A stretch of DNA of 64,000 nt from Rachycentron canadum (Eukaryota; Chordata; Actinopteri; Carangiformes; Rachycentridae). A program made the position numbers and the translations under genes. The notes beneath the pieces are model-generated. The model saw only the letters and a list, made by a program, of their open reading frames with translations, was not told where the DNA came from and did not search any database. The stretch spans positions 17,974,051 through 18,038,050 of the forward strand of contig CM076653.1 of assembly GCA_038496675.1 (NCBI GenBank), read 5' to 3'. Shown piece by piece: positions 11,680-25,919 of this stretch. How positions within the stretch are numbered: the stretch's first letter is position 1; every line of letters begins with the position of its first letter.

Positions 11680-14600
11680 TGAGAACAATGACCACAAACA
11701 AAGACTTACCTGTCTATAATTTTACCAAACTGTCTCCATGACAACTGAGTGACTACATCAGTAGATGAAGGCCATGAGATTTAGTTGAAAGCTTTGGATA
11801 TATTGAATTTTTTTAAATTTTTTTTTTATAAAGGTCAGGAAAGCTCCTTCAGGCTCACAATGAACATGTTTTTTTTTTTTTAAGTATTGTAAAACACTGG
11901 CCTTAGTAGACCATCATGGTGACAGTTACCCAGAACACCACTAGGCCCTGGCCTGTAGAAAATCAGAGGAGTATGGGTACCAGTTGTCTCCAGGGCAACC
12001 TCCCATCCCATCCCTAGCTGCTACCAAAGAGGTGCTACTTTTGCTGCAGGCTCATGGCTATTATGTCAAAAGGTCAAGACCTGCGGTTGGAAGAGGCCTT
12101 CAGCTCACAAAAAGAACAACTCATCTACCACAACATTATCCTGCCACGAGAAAAAATAGGACTGAAGCAAAACAACATAATCACATTAGAGACGCTGCTG
12201 TAATTTTAGAAGATAAGTTGCCTGTGGTAGTCAATTGGGCTCTTTTATGTATCTGGGTTTTTCCCTTCAACTAATTCAGGAAACCCTCGGCAAGAGTTTT
12301 TATTCATTTTAAGACCAAGTGTGACCAAATGAGCCAAATATATCATCAAAAAATTGGGTCTTTTGTTGCTGTGAATGTGTTATGTAAAGTGAAGAGACTA
12401 TGCAGTGGATTAAAAAAAATCTCATTCAGTTAATACATGATGTCAGAGTGTGGAAATAAGACTCCGTGTTCCAACTTAACACTTCCAGAAGAGACAGGAA
12501 ACAAGGAGGTGATGGCTGAGGTGTTGTTTTGCCATCCAGTCTAACACTGACCTGCTGCCGCAACATTTCAACTCGCTGTTATTGCCTAGGCCTCTCTCTC
12601 AGGACAGTTCTACAGGGCGCCCTGTGGTGATCGATGAGCAGTGGCGTCTGAGCAGGCTATCTTTCACCGCCACTTCCACTGCCCCCGCTCATGGTCATCT
12701 ATTCTCTGTGGGTGTCTGCGCTGTCTGAGGCCGCCCCCGAGAGGCTGGGTGGCCCCAACGACTGATGACCGCAGGCTTAGCAGGAAGAACACATTCATCT
12801 GCTGGGTGGCGTGCTCTCTCCCTCAGTCTTTTTGCTCTTGTTGCTCTCCTCTCTTTGTGCATGCAGTGCATTTCATTCCCCAGTGAGTGGGCTGTTTATG
12901 ATGAGGAGACACTTAATTTCAGGTGTGGAAAAAGAAGAGGAAAAACACATCAGTGGTGGATGAAAGAGGGAGGAGGAGGAAGGGAAATGCATCAGACAAA
13001 CACCACTGCTCACTCCATACAGGGCAATTTATTAAAATAATAAAGCTCAGCCTTGTGCTGAAGGTTGAGCCCACTATAAACCTGACAGGGAGACAGAAAG
13101 AGAGGCTACAGGACTGAGGCATTGTCAGGCAAATAAACCAAACAAATGCTCTGTTATGTCAGTGTCCACTTTATTATCAGCGCTGAACTCTTTGGAAGGA
13201 GTTAATTGCTTTCTTTTAAACTCAGACACCGTCATATATTTCATCATTACACCACAAAGCCTCTCATGAATCACTTTGCTATAACAGAAGCACCAAGATC
13301 GCTCCACATACGCCTCGATAGGCATTAGAATCACACTGCGAGCAGTTACAACAATGCACTATGGGAAGAAATTAGAACCAAATGGACATCTCAAATATGA
13401 CAGACGGCAAGAGGCTCTGCACTGTCTGTAAAACTGTCTTCACCCCAGACGCTCTTCATCTATCACCTGATATCGCCTGTTCCACAAGTGCGCTAAATTG
13501 GATAATGAATCTGTCTCCCCAGGAGATGTAGTAGATGGATAATTTGTTGGTTAAATTACAAGCTGGGGACATATTGCATCATTCGAGGTGTGAAACATTA
13601 GTGTGGTTAAATGGATGCAACCTTTGGAGTCCATAGAAGTAACATGAGTGAATTAAGACACGATGAAGGCATAATTAACTGTAGCAAGGAGGGGGCTCAT
13701 TAATCGAAGTCATACACTGACTCTGCTAATGATACATACTTGAATCAAATACTGCCAAGGTATCGATACAGAGTTTATAAAGTTGCTATCCCACAGCTAA
13801 GAATCATGTGCAAAAGCTGTTTTGCTTCCATCCAAAATTATGTCTATTGTTCTTTTTGTTTTACTACTTTTTGTTTTAACAAATACATTACACTGTAGCA
13901 CCAAAACACAAGTCAATACATTTATGTTGTGCTGAGAAGGAGCAACTTAGAGAATAAGCATTATTACTGTCTTTTATTACACAAGGGAGAGCTGAGATGA
14001 TGCTGAGTCAGAGCTGACTGTGGTCTTTTCTTTACTGACTTTGATGCAGTTCTACCTTTCCAATAACAGATGCTTTTTAAAGTGGCAGTTTTTTTTTCCC
14101 TTTATGAGAACCTTTTTTCTCTCATATACAGGGCAAGTGATTCAATAAAATCCTTTTGGTGCAAACAGGAAAAGAGGTGCAAGGAGGAAAGTAAGAAAAG
14201 GAAAGTAAGACAGCAAGTGGGCAGTTTAGCTGGTTAAACAAAGAGTTCACATTTCAATGAACACTGGTTTGTTTGTGAGAGTTTGATGCGAAGTATCACT
14301 CTTACATCTGATAAGAACAGAGCTACAGTAGGACAGTATGTGCTAGTCTAGACTAGCATAGTGCTAAAACATATGCAACTTCTTCTAAACCCACACGTCG
14401 CCACTGCTTTAAATAAACCAAGAGAAACATGTTAATTAAGTAGCTTTTGCTTCAGCTCTCCTCAGCTTTATGGGGCTTTATATTTTGGTCTGGCCCACAA
14501 CTTTAATGATTTGTTCACACTTAGTGCTGCTTTGTTTTCAGCAGGAAGCAGTTTTCAGTGAGAAAACCAACCTGCTCAGCTTCAAACAGCAGACGGATGA

Positions 14601-17600
14601 GGGCATTTCAGCCGTGCTGTACGGCCCTACACAAATCAGAGGAGGAGCATGGGTACCAAACACATTACTCTTCAGCTGTCAGCGTCTACAGTGGTGGCGT
14701 TATTGTTTTCACCTTGTGTGTCTGTCTTAATAGCAACCAACTGTAGAGGTACTACAGAGGCAGTTTTACTTTCGCTTATGTGTCTGTGCAAGATACAGTC
14801 ACACAAGTGCAGGTGTTTCATTCAAATCAAAACAAATGGAGGCTCAGATGAAATATGGGTGTAGTCAGACCACAGAGTGCTGAGAACTCATGAAATAATG
14901 TAACCAGAACTACAGAGTACTCATGGGTGGGAACGTTAAACAAGTTGACAGGTGTTGCAGCTCGTGTGATCCCATGATAACATGGTCAGTAGTTGTTCAC
15001 TGTGCTCCAAGTTTTTCCAAGATGCAGGTGGCCTAAACCTCCACGCTGTTTTTGAACACGCACATGGATGACCAAAGGCAGTACTGCTGCTCACTCTACA
15101 GTGTCTGTAGAAGAAATCCCAGACATCAGCTGGAAAAACTAGATTAGCGGTGCACATCTCAGCATGGATGCACTGTACGTTGTGTCAAGGTTGTGAAGGT
15201 AGGTATTCGAGCCCAGGGCAGGCTGTGAATGTTCTTGTTGAATGTTCATTCTTGGACAGATGATATGATAACATGCTTCAGTCAAGCCTCTGTGGCAGAT
15301 TAATGCCCACAGCTGGCAGTTTGTCACGGGACAAGGAGACTGATTCTTTAGCTGAGGCTTCACATAGAAACTGTCACTGAGGGCACACAGCCATGACCCA
15401 GCATCTACTATACATGTAATATGATTTACGTGTTGCCATTTTATTCAATGTTTTGAATTGCTCCACAAATATGCAATATAATAACAGCACAAACAAAGTA
15501 GGCTTCTTAAAAGCTTCTTATAAATGTGTGTGTTCTCCATCACTCAGTAATACTTTGTGCAGCCACAGTGAAGAAAAGGAGGAGGCATTCAGACCTCATG
15601 TATGTGGTTTCTGCTGCTGCGCCTCTTTGTGAGTCTTCCCAAGCCCTGCCATCCAGTGAATGTCCAGGGCAATGACCCGTGTGGGGAAGACAGCATACTG
15701 CACTGGCCGGCTGAATCCTGTCCTCCAGCTATTCTTCCTCTTGGATAAACCGGTGCATAGCAAACGTGGCCCTGAAGCATGTACAATACAAAGTTGTCCA
15801 CAGTCTAAGAAGAGCTAGAGGAAGATGCAGAGGGAGGGAGGCAGGGCTCAAGGTGGATGGGGGTGAGTTGTAATCATGAAGCTCAACTGTATCCATTTTA
15901 GGCCTGGATCTCACACTCCCATCTCCTGTAATTATACCACAAAATGTTCACCAAAAAGAACCCCAAGCATGTCTCTGTCAATCCTACGGAGCCCCTGCTA
16001 GGATCAGCTGAGAAAAAAAGCCGTGTATAAATCTCTACTCTTACGGTTATAAAAATCTGTGCCCAGTTTTGTAATTTCTTTATTCAGAGAAGGAGGAATA
16101 GAGCATTTAAATGATGACCACATCTGCCAAGTAAGTCCAGTTTATGTAGATTTAGGAGTAGATTTAACGCTCTATTGTGTTTTGTTGCATTCATGCTCTC
16201 TCTTACTCTCTTTTCTTAAGATGTCATTTATAAATCCATGCTCACAGTTCACAAGTCAGAGCACGGTGCACACTATATGGAGATATAATTGCTGAATGTG
16301 CAGAAAAAAAAGCAGAAAAAAGCAGATCAAACTTTATAAAGTTTAAATTCATAATTGATCAACTAATAAAATTGATTAATTTAAATGAAAATCTTAAGGT
16401 TGATAAATTTTGCATAATGTTCCTTTTTACAGAGCTTTAAAGGTAAGATTAAATGAAGTTTTAATATATATACTATAGTGATATATCTAGATATAAATAT
16501 AGTGGAATGGATGGTGTCCTGAGCATAGAACAAAGCTACACCCCTATTGAGTTTCTCCGTTTTGGTTACTAGTCTAAGAAAGTGGGATGTTCACATGTTT
16601 GAGTCCTGCTTGTTAAACTGTTGGCCTTCCCCACGTTTAAATACTAAGGCACTGCCCACATGTGAGCTGACACAGTGCAGTATGTAGCACTCAAGTGAAA
16701 GACTTTCCAGAATTTCCTCCACCGAGGAAAAAACACTTTTTTTTTTTATTTATACAAGGTTCTGACAAAGATCTCAGTTTTCCTCACAATGAGCAGACAA
16801 TGAAATATAATTGAAAGCAGGGTAAAAAGAAAGTGAACCTTGAGTTTTATTTGTTTTGTATATAAATATGGGCTCAGTCTGGATAATATCAATAATATAT
16901 ACACTATAAATCAATGATGCAGACTGTCTCTCAACACGTTCTAAAGTCTGCAGCAAAGTTTCAAAGCCGACCCCATGATGTGTTGTTGGGCGTCGTCATC
17001 AGTGACACTGAACTTTCAATCTCTACCACCAATGACACACTGACTATAGATGGAAAAAAAAAAGAGATCCCAGGCTTGTTTTAATTATAAATTTGATTAA
17101 TAATCTACAATTACACAACTGGTGACACTTAGGAATAGGCCTGCAGATCTTCAAAACTACACAACTGCAACTCATCAGTTTCCACTGACACCCCATGCCT
17201 CTGTAAATTCAATTAACTATTATGTAAATATCATCCATAACTGTTTAATGGTTTCTCTGCTCCTCAGAGCCATTGACTTATTTATTCAGAAATGCTGATT
17301 TGCACTGGCTGACTCCACATCGCCAGACGCTCTTCTGTTTTCAGCGCAGCACCAACACATGTACAAATGGATAGAGGTGAAAATAGAGCTGTTTTTAAAT
17401 AATAGCAGCCCATAAATTCATGGGGAAAAGGGAAACAAATATCAACAGTTATGTGAAGTGGCAGGTCTTATTTTTCCTCTGCTGTGGAATGAATCAATAG
17501 CAGGGGCTGGTTCGGCTGTTCGACAGTAGAAAACTGCTTACTCTTCATTTGAGCTATATGTAATCAATCCTAGCCAGAGAATGGCTCCAGCTCTTTCCAA

Positions 17601-17821
17601 AATAAGTGGGCAAACAGCGGGATTACTAGCACTGTGGCATTTATAAATTGCACCCAACAAGAAGAGGGCCACAGAGAGACTCCCGGTCAACATAATTACA
17701 CCAGCAGGCCAATAAATCCGACCAACAGATCTTTTACAGTAGCTTTGTAGTAAATTCAGCACTCAGCCTTACGTTGCTTTCTTGCACTACAGAAGAAAAT
17801 GTTTTTGTTGCTGTCTCCAGT

Positions 17822-17840
17822 AAAAAAAAAAAAAAAAAAA
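17822..17840 (+). repeat. A19 homopolymer
   Basis: Nineteen A residues in intron DNA. Confidence 0.9.
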
Positions 17841-18049
17841 CCTAACCGTGGCCTCGGTTGCTACAAATCTGTGTCCTTCGCCTGTGGTGTGGCCAAGCAG
17901 TGGGTCAGTGTAGAGATTTAGATCTACACACAGTTGACTCCTGCATATGACAGCAGAGTGGGCTGCACATGAAGATCTGCATTTAGTACCCTTGAAACAG
18001 GTGAATGTAAAGTGCTATTGAAAGTCCATCTAATATCATCCACTTCTGG

Positions 18050-18074
18050 AAAAAAAAAAAAAAAAAAAAAAAAA
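18050..18074 (+). repeat. A25 homopolymer
   Basis: Twenty-five A residues, about 210 bp from the run at 17822. Confidence 0.95.
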
Positions 18075-18931
18075 CAGGAGCTCCTTAAAAGCACAGAATT
18101 GATTTAAGGACTGTACATGCACCGTCTCTGGGGATATAGAAACGACAAATGTCAGACAAAATATAGCTAAAGGACATTTGTGGCAGAGTTAACATCATTG
18201 TGACATTAAGAGGAGAAGTGATTCTCTTATCTCAGGTGTGTGTATTGTGTATGTCTTGCATGCACAAGTTTGTGTACAGCAAACACAAACGTTGACCTCT
18301 GCTGTAATTTCTTAGTGGCCACATGTCCCAAATGACTGTAAATACCTGGGGCAGGAGCTGCAGTTCCTGCTGTTATTGACCATGTAAAACCTTTTCAGAA
18401 GACATGGAGAAACGGATGTTCACATAAATTCAGTCAGGGTTCTTCCTGGATGCAACCTGGTTATCGTTAGATTGATGGGACCAGACCATATCATGTGTTT
18501 TTACATTCTCTCTGGGGGTAAACATAGAGACAAGGCCAACATAAGTCAATCAGTGCCCTCCTCTCTCTGGTTCTTTGATACAACTACCCATCTCAATTTC
18601 AATGAGTACCCATCTATTTTTTTTTTTTTGCATCATTGCTCTTTTTAATCTCTTATTTTTTATGATTCAGCTACAAAAAGCAAAGTTCTCGACAGCAGCA
18701 CGGAGCAGTGATTAATTGTGCAAAGCAGTCAGTCTGGTTGGGATAAGAACGTGGCGGGGGCTCACAGAATAATAAGCGCAGAGTAAAAAGTCCAAACCTG
18801 GAAAAACAGAGGCGACATTCTCTGCCTGTAACCAAGTTAGAGTCAAAGCTGCTCCATTGCTAGCTGGGGATGACTGAAGCATACTATTAACCTTTGTGGA
18901 AATGGTTTCTGAGTGCTCCTGGCTTGCTGTG

Positions 18932-18932
<1 letters not shown>

Positions 18933-19023
<91 letters not shown>
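18933..19023 (+). repeat. (TG)45 microsatellite
   Basis: About 91 bp of uninterrupted TG/CA dinucleotide, the longest simple repeat in the window. It creates a false His/Thr-rich minus-strand ORF. Confidence 0.98.
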
Positions 19024-19025
<2 letters not shown>

Positions 19026-21764
19026 TTTGCACGACTGCCCAACTCTCTCTTATTGCAGTGAGGATATTAAACTGACCTGAGTACAAGGAAACATCTACAC
19101 ATGACAACTGGGACCCTCTCGTTTGAGGCGGACCAAGTTGCAACTTCTAGCAGAACTGCAGCGCCGCAAACGTTGCATGCACCTCACACCTGAACAAAAC
19201 AAATCTCTGCTTTTTGTTTACAGAGAGAAAATCCAGACGTATCAGATATCCCAATTAAGGTTTGCAAGAACAGCGTGATTTGGCAGCCTCTGGTGCTGTT
19301 TAGTGAGAATCTAGCCCTGGAGGCACATTTGTTGTCTGGCTTTTCTTATCAACGCACAGTGTAGACTATGTTACCCTGTGGGCTGCACCACTTTCACAGG
19401 ATTAACTGTGGAGATTCTTGTACAATACTGCTCGTGTGCAGAGAATACCAAATCTGTGTGGGGCCAGGCCTGTGTACTTGTACTATTAGGAATACTTGTA
19501 AACCATGTATTACATGCACAGGATTCACATTTCAGGATTGTGCCAGGCAATCATTTGGACAACCAACACATGCTGCATCATTATTTAAAATGTTTAGACA
19601 ACAAGCACTGTATTTCAAATGCTTGTGGATCATGATGCATCACCAATGCTTTATAACTGAGAAGATGATGATGAAAGTGACGCAAAATCTGAATCTGCTT
19701 TGTATTGAGTAACAAGTGTTTTTTTTTTTTTCCATTTAAATTTTAAAATAGAAATATAGTAGAGCCCTTGTATCTTTCTGTTCAAGATTCAAGAAGTTTT
19801 GAAACCTTGTAGCATTAGCTCAGAGGTCTATTATAGTATCAATAAACCTCAAATGACTACCTCAGACACTGTCTATTGTTTACTAAAAGGAAAAATATCA
19901 TGATTGGAACCTCAAACTCTAAGTCATATTCAGGTCAGGCTCCTGATCCTGGTTGGCAAAATACATGAATTTTTTTAAAGCTCCAACTCCAAATTTTTTT
20001 TTTTGAAGAAAGTACAATGTAAAAACATTTGGGTAACAGTTCAATGAAACATCTGCCTCTGTGCTGCAGTATGTGTGTTGTCTCATTTTTGGTCGCCTGC
20101 ATTTCTCTTTACACACTATTCAGGTCTGCTAGTTTTATTATCATTAGTTAACGGTGGCTTCTCGATGAGGGTCGACCACACATGAGGGAAAATAAATATT
20201 GGTACAATAAACCAGATGGTAAGTCTGTGAGGTGTTTATTGTTAAAAGCAGGAATATATTGTATCACTCTTTATGACTCAAGGTGGTTTTAAGGTGCAAT
20301 AAAAGCACAGACCCTGTCCACAGTTCAGGCCTCTAAAAAATTACTTAAATACCTTTTAGTTTTTGGTTCCAACTCACGTGCAGGCTGTGTCACAAGAAGA
20401 AATACAGGAACTTCATTTTAGAATTAAAATGAAGCTGATGTCACTGATTGGAGGAGAACCACATCATATCAATGTTTTATTATGATCTACTTAATAGTTC
20501 TGCATTAGGGCCAGTAAAAAAAAAAAAAATCAAGGTCTAAAAGTAAATATGACAGCATCTTTTTAAATATATCACATTTAACATTTAATCAATGTTTCAT
20601 ATTTTACTGTTCATCTCACTTTTAGGCTGTAGCTACATGATGTTCACTAAAAACAAATGTTTCTGGCCTCTTAACTGGATCTTGTGCAGAGTTTCTTTTC
20701 AACACATGTTGAAAGCCAAACCTATTTGATCCAACAAGAGATCTGAAAAGATGCGCATTTTATAAAATGCTATCAAACCCTGACCCTACGTTATATAAAG
20801 CTAATCCACACAATACTACACATCATTTTAAAATCAGTGTATTTATCAGTCATACATTTCATTTAGACCAATAGCTTTATGCTATTCAGTGTAAAATGAC
20901 TAGGCTTAGGGATTAAAGATTTTATAAACATTGTCCATTGAGTCATACTGCACAGCCAGCACCAACCAGTAATCACCTTCTGCATGTTGGTGGTTGCTAG
21001 GAAGAGTAAATACTGATCTTAAATGAATATGTAGTGTCAAACAGTGATGGAGACAAAGAGGAAGGGAAAAGACAAAGACCTTAAGAAATACAGGAAGAGA
21101 GTGTGTGAGGAAGAGACAGAGAAAGGATCTGTGGGAGGAAGCGAAAGAAAGAGTGGGTGGGAGAAAAACCCTCCATTGGATTTGTGGTGGGGCTAAGATG
21201 CCTTCTGGTGCTACGTGACCAGCCTATACCACCAAGGCAAGAAGGCTCGGGCTTATCTCAGTGAACACAAGCAGCTCTGCTGGCAAAAGCACCATGGCAT
21301 GGCTGTGGGTGCTGCTGTCAGAGCGTGACAGATAGCTCTTACTCCCTCTCTCTCTTCACTCATTTTCACTCTCTCTCACCCATTCACTCTGTTCTCTCGA
21401 TCTCACTCATTCTCTTGGGAAGAGCATGTAAAGGTTTGATATTGACGCACAACATGGGGACGATTCACACATAAGGTGGAATTCAAACAGTTGCATCCCA
21501 CAGTGTCTGATGACAGCATTAGTGGATGAATGGGATATTTTTTTTTGTCTGGTTTATCTTTTAAGCTATGTCCAAAATAATAAAGGTAAATTTATACAAA
21601 CAATGTTTTCCAACAAGATTTCCAACCACAAATCCTTACATGGGCACCATTCAAACAAATCTGTAATGACACTTGACATCATTATAGACATCATTCATGG
21701 CCTCTAACAGCCACCACAGTGCTGGGCAGAAAATAAAGCTCTGAATACAAGTCTGTGGTTGACT

Positions 21765-22215
21765 ACAGCTGTGTCCCAATTCAGGAGCAGCATCCTTGTT
21801 AGTATGTGGTCTACAAAGGCTGGACTGCATCAAAACAGGGCAGTCTGGCCCACCCGTACCACTGCAATGTGCACAATGCGCCACTCCTGTTGTCTAGCAA
21901 CCTTGACAACAAGAAAAAAAAAAAAAAAAAAAAAAAAAACATTTTTCCTAAACCCCTTGGTTTTTTTAAGTTTGGCCTTAGCAGTTGGCTTAAATGACAA
22001 ACATTTATAAGTGTAATCTCTTCACTCTGTGTGGTTCACTGTCATATTATTGTGTGTGCAATGATTCTTAGGATGGGCTGGGCCACAAAGGATGAACCCT
22101 TCAGCCTCGGTTGAAAGAGTCTTCGAAATGGGACATTTTAGTCGCGCTGCTGTGACCCAATTAGTCTTCAAACGCACGCTCGCAGATGCAGTCCCTCAAT
22201 TGGGACACAACTTGT
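21765..22215. mobile_element. MITE-like element with terminal inverted repeats
   Basis: The left end acagctgtgtcccaattcag (21765-21784) is the near-exact inverse of the right end (cctcaattgggacacaactt starting at 22194). About 19 of 22 positions match with one indel. The roughly 450-bp interior has no transposase and includes A26 (21914-21939). Interior text such as gccactcctgttgtctagca matches a widespread fish element that I recall but cannot name with certainty. Flanking bases suggest a short TA-type duplication. Confidence 0.6.
21914..21939 (+). repeat. A26 homopolymer
   Basis: Twenty-six consecutive A residues inside the MITE-like element. Confidence 0.95.
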
Positions 22216-22655
22216 ATACTAAAATGACCATGAAATAAACTTGAAATCACCTGTCAGTAAGGAGCATAACAACTTAGCAGGGGAAGAACATAGCTCACAT
22301 ACATGTAATTGTCTGGGTTTAGGGGACACATACGGTGAATGAGTGGAATAGCTGCAATTACTGAGTTACAGAAAGACAATGAATGATTGTGAAGAGATCT
22401 CCCTTCAGTGCGGGACATGCTGCTTCACGGTAACATCAAAGTTCAGCGCTGGATCTGATCATAGCAGAAAACAGAAGATCCTGACAGGACAGACCCACTG
22501 TGAAAAGACTGAAATCATCTGACATTTTTTAGCCTTTGAACTAAAGCTTCACTAGTGAAAATTCAGATCATTCAGAAATTACTTTACTACCAAGGCCAAA
22601 CATATTATTTTCATCCCTTTTGAAAATAGATATGCAAGCTGTCCTACTTCTACAG

Positions 22656-22678
22656 AAAAAAAAAAAAAAAAAAAAAAA
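22656..22678 (+). repeat. A23 homopolymer
   Basis: Twenty-three A residues. A second A run lies at about 22768-22782. Confidence 0.9.
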
Positions 22679-23822
22679 TGCAGTGGCTTGTGTGTAATTG
22701 CCACCCCTGGCTACAATCCGGATGTGTAAACACAGAGACGTGCCACCTGAGACAATTACATCAAACCAAAAAAAAAAAAAAAGAGCAACACCGGTGTACT
22801 GCCTGCAGCACTGGCTATAACTGTCAACTACCATAGTGATTAACTCCTCATTTGATATCATGCTGTGACTGTACAGCTGCAGCTGAACACTGGAAAATAC
22901 TGTTTTCAAGGACAAACACTAAAGCTATGTGTTTACACCCAAACTAAAAATGCAAGTATTAGAAGTAAAGGAGCAACAGGAGCAGCCACTTAACACCCAA
23001 CCCGACTTCCTTCAATCTATTGAATAGCTGCTAATTAAATTCTGGCCTCCGAGTCCCTTTCATGAAACTGCATTTTAAGCAGGGCTTGGTGAGAGCCTAG
23101 CGCGAGTTAGTGTATTGCTGCCCCAGCACAGATTTCTCCCATCTTCGACCCTGCAGAGAAAATCCAATGAATAACTAACAGGGGAATAATCAGTCACAAG
23201 CCCGCAGTGGCAGGGTCCAGCGCTCTCTGGGCGTTAGGGTACGGCAACATGTGCGGTTCTGTCTTGTTTATTAGCATTTCCTCTGTCGGGTGCTGCAGAT
23301 ACAGTGCTGTGTTAGCAGAGTCAGGCCTCTGCAAGCCACGCAATACTCACTGAGGTAGCAGTGCATGTCACTGGCTGAATAATTACACACACGCACGCAC
23401 ACAGACACACACACGCCACAAATTTGCTTTGTTAAAAGGACATTATTTATGATGGTTGCTGATGAGACTTCAGATTGGGTTCAGACTGATTTGATTGGGT
23501 TGCCAGAATACAAGTCAGACACTGCTCTTTCAATAAAACTGTGGTATCAGGCAGTCAATGTTTTACTAGGTGTAGATGTTGGCAGCCTGAAAATGATCAA
23601 AGTTAAAGGCCAAAGACAAATAGAATATAATAAAGTATTATTTCTCTTGGGGTTGTGACAGGCCACACCCTTTATAAAAATGTCACATCTCCAAAGCATC
23701 AACCTGGTCATTCGTGCGCATGAGCAGGACTTTAGCCATCTCCAACGTGTGTAAATAAGTCAGACAAGACCATAATGTGATAAAATGCCTCTCCTCAAGA
23801 CTGCAGCCTAGCTTGGTGCTTT

Positions 23823-23840
23823 GGGGGGGGGGGGGGGGGG
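23823..23840 (+). repeat. G18 homopolymer
   Basis: Eighteen consecutive G on the plus strand, C on the OXR1-sense strand. Long enough to form a G-quadruplex. Confidence 0.95.
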
Positions 23841-24160
23841 CTTAGAAACAAAGAGAACTTCTACAGCTCAGATTCAATAAGAACACAATGTAATGAAACC
23901 CGTCGTCAGCAGGAACACTAAAAGTCATCCTTAATGAGTCCAGAGCAGTGGAAACACTGGGCTCATCTTCTGTTGGGCGCTCTCTTACCTAGAGAGCTCA
24001 CAGAGCCAGAGTGGAGGTTACGGGCTGGCTATAATGATGTAAAGGTCAGACATGGCAGTGGGACTCGGAGGCTGTCAGACACAGATGCTGGGATCTGGGG
24101 GAGCTGGTGTCAAGAGTCGCACCCTCTCAGGAGGCGACGCTGCAGACGGAGCACAGACAG

Positions 24161-24525
24161 TGGCCTTTCCTTTCCCTTCCCGTCCCGTCTTCTCCTTTCT
24201 TCTATCCATCTGCTCTCCCTTTTCTTTAGCTCTTTTTCCATCCCTCTCTTTTCCCATCCTTTGCTTTCCAGTTGTTTCTTCTTTTCCCCTTTCAATTCCT
24301 CTTTTTATGCTCCCTTTTATTTTATTGCTTTCCTCTCATTTCTTCCTCCTCCTTTCCTTTGCTATACTGTCTTCTCCCTTCCTTCCATCATCTCCTCTGC
24401 TTTTTCTTTTCTTGTTCCTCTTTTCCCTTTATTTCCCTCTCCTCTTCGTCCCTTCCTTGCTTTCCTTGTGTTCCCATACCTCTTATTTTTCCTTCCGCCC
24501 CTCTCCCCTGCTCTTCCTGTCAATC
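24161..24525 (+). repeat. Polypyrimidine tract of about 365 bp
   Basis: Nearly all bases are C or T, in irregular ccttt/tctcc words with only scattered purines, and a second shorter tract lies at about 24580-24640. Three overlapping plus-strand ORFs (Ser/Phe/Leu/Pro-rich) are by-products of this composition. On the OXR1-sense strand it is a polypurine run. Confidence 0.8.
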
Positions 24526-25919
24526 AGACGATGTGTATGGCGCAAATAACTTAATTCTCACCTGCTGTGACATCTTAAACACAGCCCTTCCTTCCTCTTC
24601 CTCCCCCTCTGTTTCTTTCCTGTTTCCTCTCGTCTTTACTTTCCTAACATCAGCCCAAACAGTGACAGACATTCATCAGAACCTGTTTACATTCTCCTCC
24701 TCTTCACATCGAGTTTGAGGACGGAGCAATGACTGTGAGAATGCAGCACATTTAATGTAAGAACAGCATCAACATATCAATCACTGCTTGTCCTCAGAGG
24801 TGAGAAGTGTGGTTGGTATTGTCCTGGTAGGAGGCTCATTGGCGGGGTTATTAAAATGTCGGCAGTGAATGCTCTGTGTCTCTAATGACTGGTCTGTCTG
24901 AAAACCCTGGCAGACAGCACAGCAAGCTGCCTGCCACGTTATTACTATCCCATCAGAATAAATTAGCATGATCAGCCCAGTAGGAGCAGTCTGGGCTGGG
25001 TTTCGACTATACAGCAATGCCACAGGGCCCCACTTACAGGGCCCATCTAGAAGCAGGAACTAGAGAGACGGGACAGTCACTTATCAGTGTCTCATTATCT
25101 GATACAACATAAATGACTGAGACTTTGAATTTTTGAAGTCATATGGTGAAAACAAGCCTTGATCTGAACGTGGTTTATCTAGGCCAAGGCTAACTAAAGC
25201 AAATGGTTAGCTGCCATGACTCAGACTTTAGAGGCTTGTACAATTTGTTACTTTGTAGTTAAAAGCCGTAAAAGCACAGCAAGTCACAGTCACACTTCAT
25301 TTAATGGTCGAACGACTGTGACTTCTGACCCCGTGCTTTTAAAAAGGAGTCCACAGTTGCGGTCGGATGGATAGTGGGTGATAAGAGCAGGTTGAAATAT
25401 CAACAGTCAGTCCACCTGTCCTGCCAAGCTTTTATTCCACAATTTCCTCTATTGATTATTGTTGCCTGAACTGATGCAGGTGACTGCAGATCAATCTGTT
25501 GTCCAGTCAATTCCTGGCCTGAGGAGCAGAGTCGATACATGATGACTCTGTAAAAAGCTCATCAGAGTGTGACACCCGCAGACACACAGGAAGAAAGACG
25601 CACCTTCACCCACCCTTGACTCCATCACCCGTATGACATGAGCCACCCCAAAGCTGCACTTTCCTGCACAAGGGCCACTGCTGCCTAAGCTGCTGCACTA
25701 ATTTACATGGCTAACACAGACTATGCTCAAGGACACGCAGGGAAATTCTCTATTACGAGAGATGGAAGAGATTCTAATGGAAATTTTCTTCTTTTTCTCA
25801 AAAAGTCGATGGACTTGAATAAACTCACCTGAGATGCTTTAGGTAACATCTTTCCATCTTTATCCCACTGTTTAGCTTTGTTTTGATCAGCAGAGCAAAC
25901 AAGAGGATTGAGAGCAGCC

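Noticed and set aside
18712..19143. Minus-strand ORF of 143 codons with a Thr-His repeat
   Set aside because: Created by the TG microsatellite; nothing coding-like on either side.
24052..24718. Three overlapping plus-strand ORFs of 148-206 codons rich in Ser, Phe, Leu and Pro
   Set aside because: They are translations of the polypyrimidine tract in different frames; no initiation, splice or domain evidence.
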